Below, in pieces: positions 48,874 through 62,360 of a stretch of DNA of 64,000 nucleotides. This DNA is from Todiramphus chloris collaris (Eukaryota; Chordata; Aves; Coraciiformes; Alcedinidae), in contig JANVCC010000018.1 of the NCBI GenBank assembly GCA_025345505.1, positions 9,804,178 through 9,868,177 on the forward strand, written 5' to 3'. The notes beneath the pieces were generated by a model. The model had not been told where the DNA came from and did not search any database. It saw only the letters and a list, made by a program, of their open reading frames with translations. Each line of letters begins with the position of its first letter. The first letter of the stretch is position 1. The translations under genes and the position numbers were made by a program.

Positions 48874-48937
48874 GTAAGACAAGACCAGGCAACTCAAAAT
48901 AAGACAATATAAAACAAGATAAGGCAAGGCAAAGCAA
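48874..48937. repeat. Degenerate AAGAC/AAGGC pentamer repeat
   Basis: Units such as AAGAC, AAGAT, AAGGC and AAAGC follow each other with drift over about 65 bp, an aged microsatellite. Confidence 0.65.
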
Positions 48938-49579
48938 GTGAATTGGTAACGTGAGACGGAGTGGGGTTGTTTGCAAAATGCCTTGTCACACCCTTACTAG
49001 GGGAAGCAAGGGGTTATTGTGCTACCATAATTTAATTTCTCTGCCTATATTGCTGTCTTCAGATTATCTGCTCAGATAACATCTGTTCAAATGAAATAGA
49101 GGCAGTAGTAGTCCAGTAGAGATTAAGTGGTGAGATTAATTGCTCTGTAGCTCCTTCCTTTCGTGTCTTTTTTTATCCTCTAACCTCATGAGTTTTCCCT
49201 TTTGCAGGGTCACGTAACACCACAGAGTTTGCAAAGTGTGCAACTTCCCCAGCATGCTGATTGCCTTGGCATTCGTCCCTCATAGTCATAAGGCCTAAAG
49301 CTGTGACAGTCCAACAGTCATTTTACTCTGCCATGTTTCCTGGCAACATGGTGTGAGAGAAGCTCTGCCAAAACCATCAGTGAAATGAACTGACTTCATA
49401 GAGCTGGTTATTTTAGATTTCATTGAAATTAAGGACAGAAGAAACAAGTGAAAACTGTTTCATCTGGACCTCCTGTTTATCCCAGAACATTAAATATCTG
49501 TTATCTCCAGTCCAAACAGCTACTCCCCTAAGAATTGTTCCATGTAATATTTAAATCCCAGCTCCATCCTCTAGCTTCA

Positions 49580-49965
49580 AACAGGTACTGAGGGGCTCAG
49601 ACTGGGACACAGGTGGGGCCTCACCAGCACTGAATGGGAGGGGGCAGTGACCTCCCTCGATCTCTTAACTGCCTTCCTCCTAATGCAGCCAAGCATGCAT
49701 TATTCATGATGAGAGTACTCTGTGGGCTCATATTCAGTCTTGTTCCCACCTTCTCACTAGGGCTACTATTGAGACAGTTTCAAGCCTGTGCTAATGCATG
49801 GAGTTGTTCTGTCCCAAGTGCAGGACTTTGCACTTCTCTTCATTGTACTTCATGAATTTTCCATTGGCCCTGTCCTCAAGTTTATCAGGTTCCCTCTGGA
49901 CTGAATCTCTGCTACTCAGTTTGTCCCTGATCTCCCCAATTTATTAGAATCCTCAAATTCTCTGA
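49580..49965 (-). mobile_element. Old CR1 LINE ORF2 fragment, antisense
   Basis: The + strand follows the reversed order of CR1 ORF2 downstream of the reverse transcriptase motif: CAGGTGGGGCCTCACCAGCA, TGACCTCCCTCGATCTC, CTTCCTCCTAATGCAGCC, GTGCTAATGCATGGAGTTGTT, CCCAAGTGCAGGACTTTGCA. It is internal, lacking the CR1 3' end, and is far more diverged than the copy at 37121-38410, which covers the same part. Confidence 0.8.
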
Positions 49966-52900
49966 AGGTATGTTCTGCTTCATTATCTTGCTATGGAGAA
50001 GAAAACATTGCAACTATGTTCATGGCACAAAAGGTAAGGGATGAACAGAGGACTTCAGGTTCAGAGAATCCCACGCCAGGAAGATACATACCACAATGTT
50101 CAGCCAGACCTTCTTCCCTCCTTTCACACAGGCTGTGAGCCATCTCCTGTCTTTTCTTACAGATAGGCCAGTGTGAGTAAGTCATTCCAATATTTAATCA
50201 TTGTCACTGCTGGGAAATTCTATCTTGTTTGAGTTTATTTAAGGAAATTCTTTCTGCCCTTTTCCAACAGTTTCAGATTTCAGTCTATTACATCAGTTGG
50301 TATGGGAAAGCAACCTCGGACATTGAATTTTAACATTTTTTTCTCTGCATTTTTGAAACTGATATTTGAAATTTTCTATTGTTCTGAAGATGGGAATAGA
50401 TTGTGTGAAAAAGTTGTAGATGTTTTCCAATTTTATTTGCAATTTTAAAAATTTTACTTTTAAAAACTTATTCTAGCCCCATTCTACCATGGGTCATTTA
50501 GACCATACCTAGACAGTAAGAAAATATTTTCCAAGCATGTTTTATAAATTTCAAACAATGGTAGTTTTTCACAATGAAGTTGACTGAGTCTGGTACACAT
50601 GAAAGGTAGTGGATCTGAAATATCTGGATAGCAATGTTTACGATCAGTTAGGAGTTAGCATCCTACTTCAGAATTAATATATTGTTTCTCAGAAGCTCAT
50701 GGTTTCAGAGTTGAGAAGCACGGTGTTTTGTTAATAAGAACAAACTCAATACTACTATCTCTACCTGGAAAGAAGTCTGGTTATAATGAGTTTTTAAAAC
50801 ACAGCAATGGAATTTACTTGCATACTAACTTAAGAAACAGAAGTTACAACCTGTTTGGCTTACTGCTGTTAAATGCTTTTTCTTACTTCCAGTATTTATT
50901 TTCCATCTCTTTTCTCTGCATCTGGAATTGGTACTAAACTTTGATGAGAAAGCAGAAAGGTGAGAAGGCAGAAACAGTAAAACACAGCAACATAGATTTC
51001 CCATAGATGTTCCAGCTGCTCTGTGCTTTTCTGGTGACACACAGCAGCCTTACTAGTTAATCTAGTTTTATGGCTGTTTTGTATCACTGGGGTAACATAA
51101 AGCCACAGGAGCATATTGATGAATCTGGTTCTGAGAGTATGCATTTGGCCAGGTTTGACTTTTATTTTTATCTATATAATTCAGTAAAAGTAATTCCTTT
51201 GACACCAGTGGAGTAGCACAAGCTGGTATGGGCCTGAGGAAGCTAGAGCACAATCCTGAGAAGAAAATGCTTGCATTTGTAGCATTAGAATAGGATTTGA
51301 GAGCTCTGCATGCAGTTTCTCATTTTCACAACCTTTTTGTGAGAGCTTCTGCAAGACATTATTTTCTTGCTCATGACATGTAAAATGAGCGTGGAATTTT
51401 TCTTTCACCCTTCATGTGTCCCATTTACTGGCATTAAATACTGAGACACAGCAACTGCTTCTTGGCATGCCTTTGAAAAGCACCCAGCACAAAAGAGCCC
51501 TAATTTGTGATGAATTTGTAAAAAAAAGGTTAGCTTTCCTTCATGCTTAATGATACCTCAGATGAGACAGGTAAAAGTTCAAATGCTCTCTGTCTTTTTA
51601 CTGGTTATAGTGTTAAACAGTTTGACTAGAGTTATTCATATTTCCTCCAATATGCTGGTAGCATTTTCTATCTACCCGCCAAAGAAACCGAACCTCTGAT
51701 AGAATCCTGGAACTGCACAACACCTGGCTTTCTTTTTTTTTTGTCAAAATATTTTCAAGGTGTTGCACGGTGGTGAAAAGTAAATTTTGAAAACCGTTTT
51801 TCCCCCCACTGCTAAAACTCATCCATTCCCAACAAAAACATTGCTCATGTCTCAAGCACTCTCTGCCTTACAGGCTATTTTACGAAGAAAAGGAGGAGGG
51901 AGGGAACACTCTGCATAATTCCTCGCAGACCCCTGCCAGCATCTACCTCATCAGTGGAGTTCAGTCCAAGAGGTATTGTTGAATTCCTATGCCATCCTTC
52001 TGAGACCTGTATCCAATTTTGCCTCACTTTACTTGTGCTTCCAGGTCCACTGGGATTGCTTTAGTATCAATCAAAAAGGCAAAAGGGGGAATAAAAAGTC
52101 GACAAACACCCTTATTAATGTGGGAGGTCTCAGCTTCTCCAGAAGGCCTGTGAGATGTTGAACATGCTCATACGGAAACAAATTTTGGTGGTTTGCCATC
52201 GCTAAAGGACAAGGTGGACTCCTGAGTTGTGTACCACCTCTGTCACTCTCTAAGTGTTTGAGAAATGAGTGTTGCTAGAATAGGCAGTGTGAGTTCAAGC
52301 CTATGTGTGGAATAACAAGATAATTTCTTGTCCCCTGTCCTTTTTGGGTATGCCTATGTTTGTGTGCAAAGGTGGAGAACTTTATTAGTCTTTCATCTGT
52401 GTAGAAGGCACTGCTTTTGCTGGCCAAGAGAGAAGGCAGGTGGGCAGATATTTCTTTCCAAAATTTCCAGTTGCACTATGTGCCTTCAGCCAGGTATGAG
52501 GCTAACTTGTGTACATAACATTTCCATTCATTTGTCGTTGCCCCCCTCTGAAACTACTCATTTAAGAATCACATTTTTGATTGATTGCACCAGCTCTATT
52601 TGCCTAGTTCTCATTTTTTAAATGCTCCACCTTGTTCCGTTGTTTATTCCCAAGCCACCTATGAACTGACTCACCTGTTGTATGCTGAAAAGTCTGAGTT
52701 GATGATGAATACCAGTTCTGTAAAGCTGTTCAGAAGAGGCAAATTACATGGCCATTATAAGTCAGTTGCATGGAAATCCTTGGGTAAACATCATGTAAGT
52801 CAATGAACAGAGCTCCAAGTTGGCACGTTTTTCCTTTTAGGTAATGGATAACCCTGCATACAACTACTAGAGTGTTCCCTCTGAACTAATAATGAGGAGG

Positions 52901-53581
52901 AAGCAAAGATCATACTTGGATTTAGTACAGCCAAGTGTGAGGGCAAGATTTTTATTAAAGGAGTTCAAACAAAAGGGCAGGCATGACCAAGATGTTATGC
53001 CTAAGGATTTAAATTTAGTTTCCTGTATAAGTATGCAACGTCTGCCAAGAGACAAATTGTTTCCAGGGTAACACTTGAAGAGAGTGATCATATATCCCTT
53101 AGAGTCAGGCTGTTGAACATTCATATAGAGGACACCACCATAACTGTGTGCATGCTTCAAGTTTTATGCAGGAACTGTGTTAAGTGCAGTTGTACTGGAG
53201 GCAATGTCACTCACTCTATTTTTTTTTCCTGTCCGTTTCCAAGACAAGGGCCACCAGCAAAGGACTTCCACCTACAAGTGTACTGCTGTAGAAACTGATG
53301 ACTGAGAATGCAAATGGCTGTGTAAGAGCACTAAGGCTTGAATTTTGAGGGATGGCTGATGGAAGTCAGTGCTCAGTCCTCACTGAACTGCAGCAGAATT
53401 TGCATACTTTCTGTCCAAGCTGTTTTTGAAATCCCAGGCTAACAGTCAATGCCACTGTGAAATGGCTGAAAGCCTGATCATTTGGTGCAGCTGGTATCTA
53501 ATCACTGAAGCTATGCCTATATTAAAAGGAGTTCTTTATTTATTCTATGAATGATAACAAGTGCAATGGACAATGTATTAC
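49966..53581. other. Non-coding AT-rich stretch
   Basis: No gene or named repeat is supported in 3.6 kb. Open frames are below 100 codons. A further CR1 scrap may lie at about 50185-50300 but the resemblance is too weak to call. Confidence 0.45.
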
Positions 53582-53586
53582 TACAT

Positions 53587-54228
53587 TGTCTTGGTTTGAA
53601 AGACAGGTGTCTGCCAAGGAAGGCAGGAGTCCCCTTTGGAATGGAAATGCAGCCCACTCCCCTCGAAATGCTTGCAATTTTAAATTAAGGGGCTTTCAGG
53701 CAAAGATGAGGAACAGGAATAACAGTTCTTTACTAAATATCTATATAACAAGGCAAACAAACAACACTAACTACGGCAGTAACAGCAAACAGCGCCAGGA
53801 ACCCAGTGCCAGCCTCTCGGGGCTCCCGGGGAGCAGGGAGGGCGCGATGGTCTCCCCGCCGCTCCGGAGCCAGCTCAGTCCCCACGTGGCAATGGCCGAC
53901 GGAAAGGCCCGCATCACGAACCCCCTGGGCAGCCGATCCCGGTGCCCAGCAGGGTCCTCGGGAGGCAGCAGGGGTAGAAGGAGAGCAGGAGATGTCGTGG
54001 GGATGAGTTCTCTGCACCTCGAGGGCAGCTTCTTCCCCTCGAAAGCAGGGAGCAAAACCAGAGCCCCAGGGGCTCCACCCAACCCCCTTTTCGGCAGGCT
54101 GGACCCCTCCCCCTGTGCTCAGGCTTTTTGTCTCTCTTAAGTACAGACGTTTACCTCCCTCACAAACAAGTATGGAAAAATTCTTTAAGAGAAAAAGGAA
54201 AACAGAATAACTCCCCAAAACCCCAACA
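53587..54228. mobile_element. Solo LTR of an avian endogenous retrovirus, short variant
   Basis: A 642-bp element, TGTCTTGG...CCCCAACA, with a perfect 5-bp target duplication TACAT (53582-53586 and 54229-54233). It is nearly identical to the element at 14455-15238 over the shared parts and in the same orientation, but has one copy each of the ~87-bp and 19-bp units. There is no internal retroviral sequence beside it. The own duplication shows an independent insertion, so the two LTRs are not the ends of one provirus. The 5-bp duplication suits ERVL-type integration. Open frames inside (up to 207 codons) are not genes. Confidence 0.92.
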
Positions 54229-54233
54229 TACAT

Positions 54234-57200
54234 TAGCTTGGAAAAATATGGACAAGTCAATCTGAAGGTGGTCTCAGAGCAGTCGTGATGGGGGCTGGTT
54301 TCTTTTCCACTGCGTCCTGCTCTAGGTTGTTGAAAATACTGCACTGGCAGCTTCATGTTGATGTTCTGAAAACAGGAAAATAAATGTTAAAATAGTTAAA
54401 ATGCTAAAATAGCTTTTGCAATCAAATGATATCCTGCCATTTATCTGGGGTCAGATTTGAGGTAGGTGAGAGATTGCCTGATCTTTTTTTCAGTTTTTTT
54501 GATAGTTTAAAAAAAAAAAAAAAAAAAGAGGAATTTGAAGTAACTTTGTCTTGAGTTGATTAGAGGGATTTCTTTTCCTTTTTTCTGGTGAACTGCAAAG
54601 TTACAAATATTCAGTTTAATTCGATGTTTTACTCATGCCTTTGTCCCTTTTTTAGTGAAACTAAAACCATTTATCAAAATGAAGAATCATTTTGAATCAA
54701 AACCTTTTGTTCTGAAAATGCCAAAATGAAGTCTTTAGAGTTAAAAAAACAACCCATTTTCCAGAATCAACATCAATTTAAAAATAGTTTTGTTTGTTAA
54801 ATTTACCTTTCCTTGAAAAAAAAAAAATTATTTTATTAACATGGATCTAGTTAGAAAAAGATACAAGCTGAGTGAAAAAACCCTAGATATAAGAAAAAAG
54901 AGTGCCAGGGTACTCTGTATTATGTTGCCGTTGTCCTTTTGGAAATGCAAAGATATCAATTTTCAGGGTTGCATTTTTCTTCTGTTAATGCAGAATCATT
55001 TCTCTCTTGGGTGGTTGAGATAGCAGTGTGTAGATTTTAAATGTCAGCTCACTCTTTTCTGCTTGGTGGAGCATACTTATTTCTGCCTGCTAAGGTTGAT
55101 TTAGACTTTATCGAGAGTAATTTTTGTTTTGAACTAAAGCTAAGAAGTTTGGCTTCCTTCTAATCAAATCTGAAATATCCAAGATCATGATCTCCTTTTG
55201 TAAATACCACGGTAACTTGCTTTTGAGAGAAAAACTGCTTAAAGGACATGGCTTTAAAAATCTCTTTTCTCAGGCATTTGAGAGAATGGGATGTGGGGGA
55301 AGGAGGGTTTGATTGTTTGTAGTTTTACGTCAGGAAGTCTAGCAGAAGCCACTGCAACATCTCATAAAACATTGTGCAGCTGTGTGCAGACCTCAGGGTG
55401 CACAGATGCGTATGTATTATATTTCCTTGGAAGGGGCACAAGCTGAACTTTTCGATTTTGACACCCGACAGCATCCAGCAAAGGTGAGGTCTGCTACTTG
55501 TGCTTTAGGTTTTAAAATTAAAACCGTGTGTGTTGTAGTGCTCACATGACATGTATAAATGTATAAATGAGGGCCATTAAGTGAATGCGTTTACACATCA
55601 TTTAAATGAAACAACACACCTATCCAGATGGATTCCTAAAATGAGTAATTGTGTACTGTTATTTCCATAACTATTGCCCTTCCTGGTATACCCTCACTTC
55701 TCTGGTATGTCCATCGCTTTGATTTGAGCTTCCAGACTGGGGGCCAAGACTTTGCCTCTCTGTGCTTTCTGTGAAGATCTTGATGTTATTATGTGCAACT
55801 GGGAGTGGGATATTTCTCACCTAACCTTAGCCATCAAACACTTAGGCTCTAGTTTGAGATTGCCTTTTTGGAATCCTCACTAACCAAGGGAAAGAAAAAA
55901 GTTTTTTTCAGAGGGCACTTTTACCCATCCAAAGAGATATATGACAGTTAGATATACATAGTCCTCTAGATTGCTTATGATAGAGTGTGTTTGGAGAACT
56001 AACTTGGACAAATGTCCAACCTTTCAATGGGAACAGTTAGTGAGAAGAAATCAAATTTATAAAATTATATCAGTCAACTAAAAAGAACACAAAAAGGTAG
56101 AAAAAAGGTACCCAGGGGCCTTTGGGACACACTGAAAGATTTTACCACATCTCTGCATATAGTAATTTCTATAGCATTTTGTTCAACTTCCAGTGAGAAA
56201 GTCTGTCAACAGTGCCGTGTCTTATAATAGTTTCCAGGATGGCTGCCCAATTTAAAACAGGAAAGTCAGGTCTGAAATCTTGACGTGCATGTAGGAGGAC
56301 TCCAGAAACCAAAATCTAGCTACATCTCTGCAACAGCTGGATAAAACTACCAAAAAATATTACAATGTTAACCAGTGTTAACTACAATCTCTCTTTCGAT
56401 TCAAACCTTAAACATGCCAGTGGCATGAAGTATAAACTTGTTTTTTAGATTTTGTTTTCTTTGTTCTTGAAAATTGGCAAAGTATCCCATGTAAATACCA
56501 CCCTTCATGCAGATCATTCTGGCCTGTACGAAGGTGTCAAAACACATCTACTCCTCTGTTTCTATCAACTTTCATTCTTTTTTCCCTCCACAGATGGTAA
56601 GAGAGAAATAATAATAATGCCGGCTTTTCTTGTGGCTCTTTTTTCCTTGGATTTCAAACCTTAGACCTGCTCTACAAAGTCAATATAATTATTCCCCATT
56701 TTTCATATGTGGAGATTGAAGCATTTAACTGTGGTGTGACATACAAATATAGAACCTGGATATTAGTTTCCAGTTAAAACCAGAAGTTGTTATTTTTTTA
56801 AGCAACACTTCCAGTAGCTGAAGTAGGTCTTAAGGACTACCAGTATGCTAGTAGTGGCACATTTAGGAGTTCCAGCATAAAGAAAATCTGCAAATGTAAT
56901 TCATTATTGTGACCCATTTTGCTGCTATGGCACTTGCTCTTTGCCACATGAGTATACCAGACAGCTGCACAGCAAAGTCTTGCAACTCCTGGACTGTTCA
57001 TCAGATGTTTTTTTTATGGTGATAAAGTGAAAGCTGAATTTGTTGTAATAGAGGGTATGTGTTCATCTACATGTGCAATGTATGTAACATAGGTGTGTAT
57101 CCATGTGCTATATGCAGTTCTTTGGATGTGGTCTGTGCTGCATCTGTTAGCAATGAAAATACGTGTTTTCTCAGAGACATAAAATTCTGGGCCACTTAAA

Positions 57201-60200
57201 GGTGAATATTTTCATCAGATCTCTCCCCATCCTGTAATTTATAATCAGTGGAACTAGTGTGCAGAGCTCTAAGACCATAAAACAAATAAAAAATAATAGT
57301 GAAGGGAAAAGTTTGTAATGTTTGCCAGATGATAATCCAGAAGGTCTACATGCTCAGAATTTAGATTGGTGAACCCTGTTATGTTCTTCAACAACACAAG
57401 AATTAAGAAGATATTACATATTGGAGAATAAGTCATCGACAGTATAATGGAGTGTACTTCTATTACAGTGTGTGGACAAGATTTTATAATTAACGGCTAG
57501 CTTTATGCACATCCTACACATGTACTCAGGGATACAGCTGTCAGAGGACAGATGTGAAGAGATACAGGAAGGTAGCAAAACAATAGTACCAGTCATCCAT
57601 CTGTGAAAAGAAAAAAATCTCAAATGAAGGATCCTTTCTAGGCTTTTAAGTATGCCATTTATAATGTAGTGCTTTGTACTTCCTGTTTATGTTTAGTCTG
57701 TTTTATGAGCTCAGGAGAGTGAGTCTGTCAGTGTAAAAATGGGAGTGCTTTGCTGGAAAATGCTCTGCTCTTTTTGTGTGATATGAATCTCGAAATACTA
57801 ATTTCTTCTGCCTTTTATTCCTAATGGGACTGCAGAGCATTTACAGCCCTTGGAGGCAGTTCCTAGTACTCTCTGGCTATATCCATTGAGTAAGACCACA
57901 GACCATTCTCTGGCTCTGAGGTCAGTGGCATAAAGAGCTGTTAAAGTCCTTCAGCCTTCAGAGGACTGCAACCAGCCTGTCTCCGTGGAATTGTCTCTGA
58001 CCCATGCATACTTCAAAACAGTGCCCAGGAACTATTTACAGTAGGGCCAGTGGCAGACACTGTTTAATTTGCTTGCTTAATAGATGTACCTTGTTTTGCT
58101 TTATGCAGCATTCATTCTGACCATGAAAATATTCACACAAGCAGTCAGTCCTCCAAGCGTGAAGGAAAAGTAGTGAAAAAACTGTCTACTACTTAAAGAA
58201 ACTTCTTGGTCTTTTTAATGTTAGTGAGATGATGATGATGATGCTAAGACAGTTATTCTGAAAATCAAATCTGGCTCTATCTTGGCAGTAGAATACTACC
58301 TTAAAGGAGATGATCAGTTCTCACTCACAGCTTTACCTTTGTTCCTTTAGGTAAAGATTTGGAGACTCAGGAGCTCTATACCCAGTGCAGAATTTTCTCT
58401 AATGGTTTGGCTAGGTAGACTCTCTGACATGGTGTTTTTCATTTACAAATCAAGTAGATGTACTCAGAAATCACTATGTAAAACTAATAATAAAGTTACA
58501 GTGTTGAAATTTTAGAATCTGAATTTTACAGATCAGTATAAAACAGGAAAAATTGACTCTTTTCAATAAATAATGATTGCTAATTGTGCAATCATCTAAG
58601 GTTTTATTGTCCTGGACATATATGATGAACACTTAAACCAGTTTCTTTTGAAATGAATGGTAGATTTTCCACATATTTGGTTGGTTTTTATACCAGTCTT
58701 TATTATGAGTCTTTCCGGTGCCTACTAAAAGCTAAATTATCACAGAGATAGTGAGAAAGTGTCTGATGTATAAAAAGGCAAATCCTTATGTAGACTGTAT
58801 TGTTCACAGGCATACAAATAATCTGATTGACTGTCTGAGCCTGACCTGAGCTCTGACCTGAAGTGTACAAAGCTTGAAGGTTTTACATCCAAAATGTCTG
58901 TTCTCATAGTTCATTCTGGAGCTCTTCCAGAAGTCTCCAGAACTTCCTCTTTCTCCCAGGACATATTGCCTTCCTCTTCTGGCAGCAGCCCATGAAAATG
59001 TGCAGGTAGAAACAAAACAGAAAATTCCTAGCCTACGGCATATTATGTTAAGGGAATCTATTGTATTGACATATGGGTAACTAGAGATGAATGAACTAGT
59101 TCAGCCTAAATAGCAACCAGCCCCAACCTTTGCCCACTCAAAAAGTGACCCTAACCCAAATCTTTTTCTAATTTGGATTGGTTCAGAGAGATCAGCTGTC
59201 TAGCCTGTCAGCTGGTAGCCAGACCCCAGAGCAGACATAACTAATTAGGATATATTCCCTCATCTGGAGAGTAAACACTTTTTTTTTTTTTTTTTCCCTA
59301 CTCCTTGCATATTCCCATAGTTATGCCTTGCATTAAAACCTCCTGGACTGAAATTGGTGTCTTCAGTACCAAAGCAAGTGAAAAAGTAGCTTTTTCCCAG
59401 AGAAACCTATGGGAATTTAATTTGTCTTAACTGAGTGTTTTCTCCCTCAGTAAAGTTCACACTGTGAAGTTACTGACATGCCATCCTCACAGAACACCTG
59501 ATTCTGAGTTTCAGAACAACTTACTTATCTCTTTTGGTCAAACATAGGCCACATAGCATGAAAATGTATCCAACAACCATATGACTTTGTCACACGTCTT
59601 GAGAGAAAATAGTTCACACCCAAATCTCTAAAAATATTAATAATTTTGACTTTAGTAAGGTGCCATTGTATTCTGGTGTCTAGAACTCATGAAGTGTCCA
59701 TGGGATAAGGATAATCCATAGGACTGAGAAAATTTAACTGAGCAGCTGAACTTTGGGCCTCTACTAAACAGCTTGCTCACTGCGAGAGGCAGAGTATGAA
59801 GCTTCCCTATCTTCCTAAAAATAAACATTGGTGCTGATGTATGTGTTCTTCTGCACTTGCTATAACTGCAGCTTTTGAGTGACTTTGCTCTACCATTTAT
59901 TATTTTCTGCCTAGATTTCAATCTTGTTTCACAATAGTCTATGTGCTAATGTATTTGAGTCAGAGTATATTTACCCTGTACTTTAATGCCAGTGGTATTC
60001 AGAATCTGGGGAAAAGTTAATATAATGCAGGTCTCAGTAGGTTTCAAACCCAAGATTAAATGTGATCATAGCTAAAAACACTATAGGGCAACTTTTTGAT
60101 AGGGAGGCTATAAACTCACATGTTCTGCATGTGTCAGTGAATGGTGGAAAATAAACTGGCAGAACATAGCATTTCAGAGAAACTATGATGTGCTCAATTT

Positions 60201-62142
60201 CTTTTCAATACAAACTGTGCTTCTGAAAAAGTTTTAATTACATATTATGCATGTATTGACAGAAATTATTTAGCCATTCTGCATTCAGCAAGGTACATCT
60301 GTCCTGTTGCAGTAGGATGTTGCACAATTAATGTTGTCTGAACAATTTATTTTTTTTTTAATGTGAAGCTGTGGACTGATTATGTGTAAATGATTGTTTT
60401 ATATAACTGGAACAGGAAACATATTTCTATAATCAATGTGTCAAAGCTGTAAGACAACTGGAATGGTCTTCTAGAAACTCTGCTTTCTGACAGCCCATTC
60501 TAATTTCTTTATTTTTTTCTGCAAGTCTAGATCAAACTTCTCCTTCCTGAGTCAGGCATTGTAACAAAAACTGAATTCTGTTAAGTCTTTCTTCTTAAAT
60601 ATTCAATGGCATAATAATCAGGATTTGTTTGGCGCAGTGGAACTTGAAAATATCTATAGCAGGAAGCACAGCAGCCACAAAGAGCTGAATGGATGCAATT
60701 TTCACTGAGCATCGTTTAAAATTTTTTATGCATTTTATATGATTTCACCTGCTTCAGCCACATACTTAGCAAGGTACACACGAATGCATGCATGCTTCTG
60801 TGGATAGCTTACTTTCTGACACCCAGCTGCCAGTCCAGATGAGTGAGGTCTCATGATGTGTGAGGAGATATGTCAGGTACCCTACAGCATTTCACATGGC
60901 ACCAGAAACCTGTGTTTAAGCAGCTGAGTCTGTGCTTAGCCCATATTTGGCTGAATCATTTTGTATGTTCCTTTGACTGTATTAATTGCATCTTCATTGA
61001 CCACTTAGGGAGCTTAGGCACCTGGCCCATCTAATACATGCGTATGTGTACAGAATGAAATTAAGATGTCAGCCCTTACTCTGTTTAATTATTTGGTCTC
61101 AAAGGGAATAGACAGACACTTCCACCCATCTCTTCATCCCAGTCCCACACCAAGGGATGACCAAGGGATGACTGTGCCAGTCTCCACTGACTGGAGCTTT
61201 GGTGAAAACCCTAAGGTTTGGGAGCACAGGTTTTTCTGGTCCATCTGTGCTTTCCACAAGCAGGGGAGGGGCTGAACCTGCAGCTCAGAAGTCAGAAGAC
61301 CTTTGCCTTGATGTCAGTAGAGGAGCTTAGAACTGCGGAGACCAAGAAATACTGCAAGAATAAACCCCCTATTCCTGGATTAACAGAATGGTATATATGT
61401 GGGAAATGGTACACATCTGATCTGAAGGGGGCCAACAGATGTCACACTGAATGTGTATTTTCACTTGCTCTGTGTGTTTAATTAGACATGACATGAAAGC
61501 ATTGCTACCTGCCTGCACAGTTATTTCTCTCTCTGTGAATGCTGAGTACACATAACATCAGACTGCCTGGTGAACTTTGTATATCTGACCTCTAATCCAC
61601 CAGGTCAGTGGAGCTTCCCTGATGTTACCTATATGGGACAACTTGTCCTTGGAAGAAAAATGTTGCATATGTAAGAAGAGAAATAAATATGGAAGTGTGC
61701 AGCATATCTTGTCTATTTCTTTGATTATTTTTAATAATAGTGAAGGTTTGATATTTTCCAGGCATTGTGACTGCTCTTCATCTGAGAATCTCAAAGCATT
61801 TTTGAAAGATTAAAATTAACTCTTACTCTATATGTATATGCCATGTATGTTTTATTAAAGATGATTTACAATACTGTCATTGAGCACATACAATCACATA
61901 TGAGATGGAAAGCTGAAGCAGAATCCAGTTATCCATTCTCCTAGTCTTGTCAGTATAAATCTCTAATTAATACACAAGCAATTCTTGTGGATAAAGTTAA
62001 AGGTACCAGAACTTCACTGAAAAGTTCAGTGCTTGTCAGCAGCTGCTATGCTGTGGATCCATTAATGGAGCTCAATAATAATGTTTTTGATTCTGTAAAG
62101 TTGCATAGAAGCAATATATTGGAGCTGAACTTCTAGGTTGTT
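54234..62142. other. Long non-coding AT-rich region
   Basis: No gene is supported in 7.9 kb. It contains poly(A) at about 54509-54527, a (GAT)5 at 58228-58242 and a T run at 59279-59295. Open frames are under 90 codons and lack recognisable features. Confidence 0.5.
58228..58242. repeat. (GAT)5 microsatellite
   Basis: Five perfect GAT trinucleotides. Confidence 0.9.
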
Positions 62143-62360
62143 CATAGAATGAATCATAGAATCATAGAATGCCCTGGGTTGGAAGGAACCTCCAAAGGTC
62201 ATCTAGTCCAACCCCCCTGCAGTAAGCAGGGACATTCTCAACTAGATCATGTTGCTCAGAGCCTCATCAAGCATGACCTTGAATGTCTCCAGGAATGGGG
62301 CCTCCACCACCTCCCTGGGCAACCTGTTCCAGTGTTCCACCATGTTGTCACATTGGTAAG
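62143..62360 (-). mobile_element. CR1 LINE 3' end, antisense
   Basis: The + strand shows ATAGAATGAATCATAGAATC (reversed 3' repeat), GCCCTGGGTTGGAAGGAACC, TCATCTAGTCCAACCCCCCT, GTTGCTCAGAGCCTCATCAAG, GACCTTGAATGTCTCCAGG and CTCCCTGGGCAACCTGTTCC. About 218 bp are left, 5'-truncated, non-coding. Confidence 0.94.

Larger units (their letters stand above)
44236..49579. other. Non-coding AT-rich stretch
   Basis: About 5.3 kb without a supported gene. Contains poly(A) at 45512-45535, a T run near 47279 and a degenerate pentamer repeat at 48874-48937. Open frames are below 95 codons and look random. Confidence 0.5.

Noticed and set aside
48874..48937. Short regularly spaced repeats as a CRISPR-like array
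   Set aside because: The units are 5-bp degenerate AAGAC-type words in vertebrate DNA, a decayed microsatellite, with no repeat-spacer structure.
14455..54228. The two LTRs as the ends of one 39-kb provirus
   Set aside because: Each LTR has its own flanking target duplication (CCTGG/CCTGT and TACAT), and the DNA between them holds no retroviral genes but a cellular gene and many unrelated CR1s.
53547..54356. Open frames of 197 and 207 codons on opposite strands
   Set aside because: They overlap the second solo LTR and its flank, repeat the same LTR translation and run through both LTR borders, so they are not genes.
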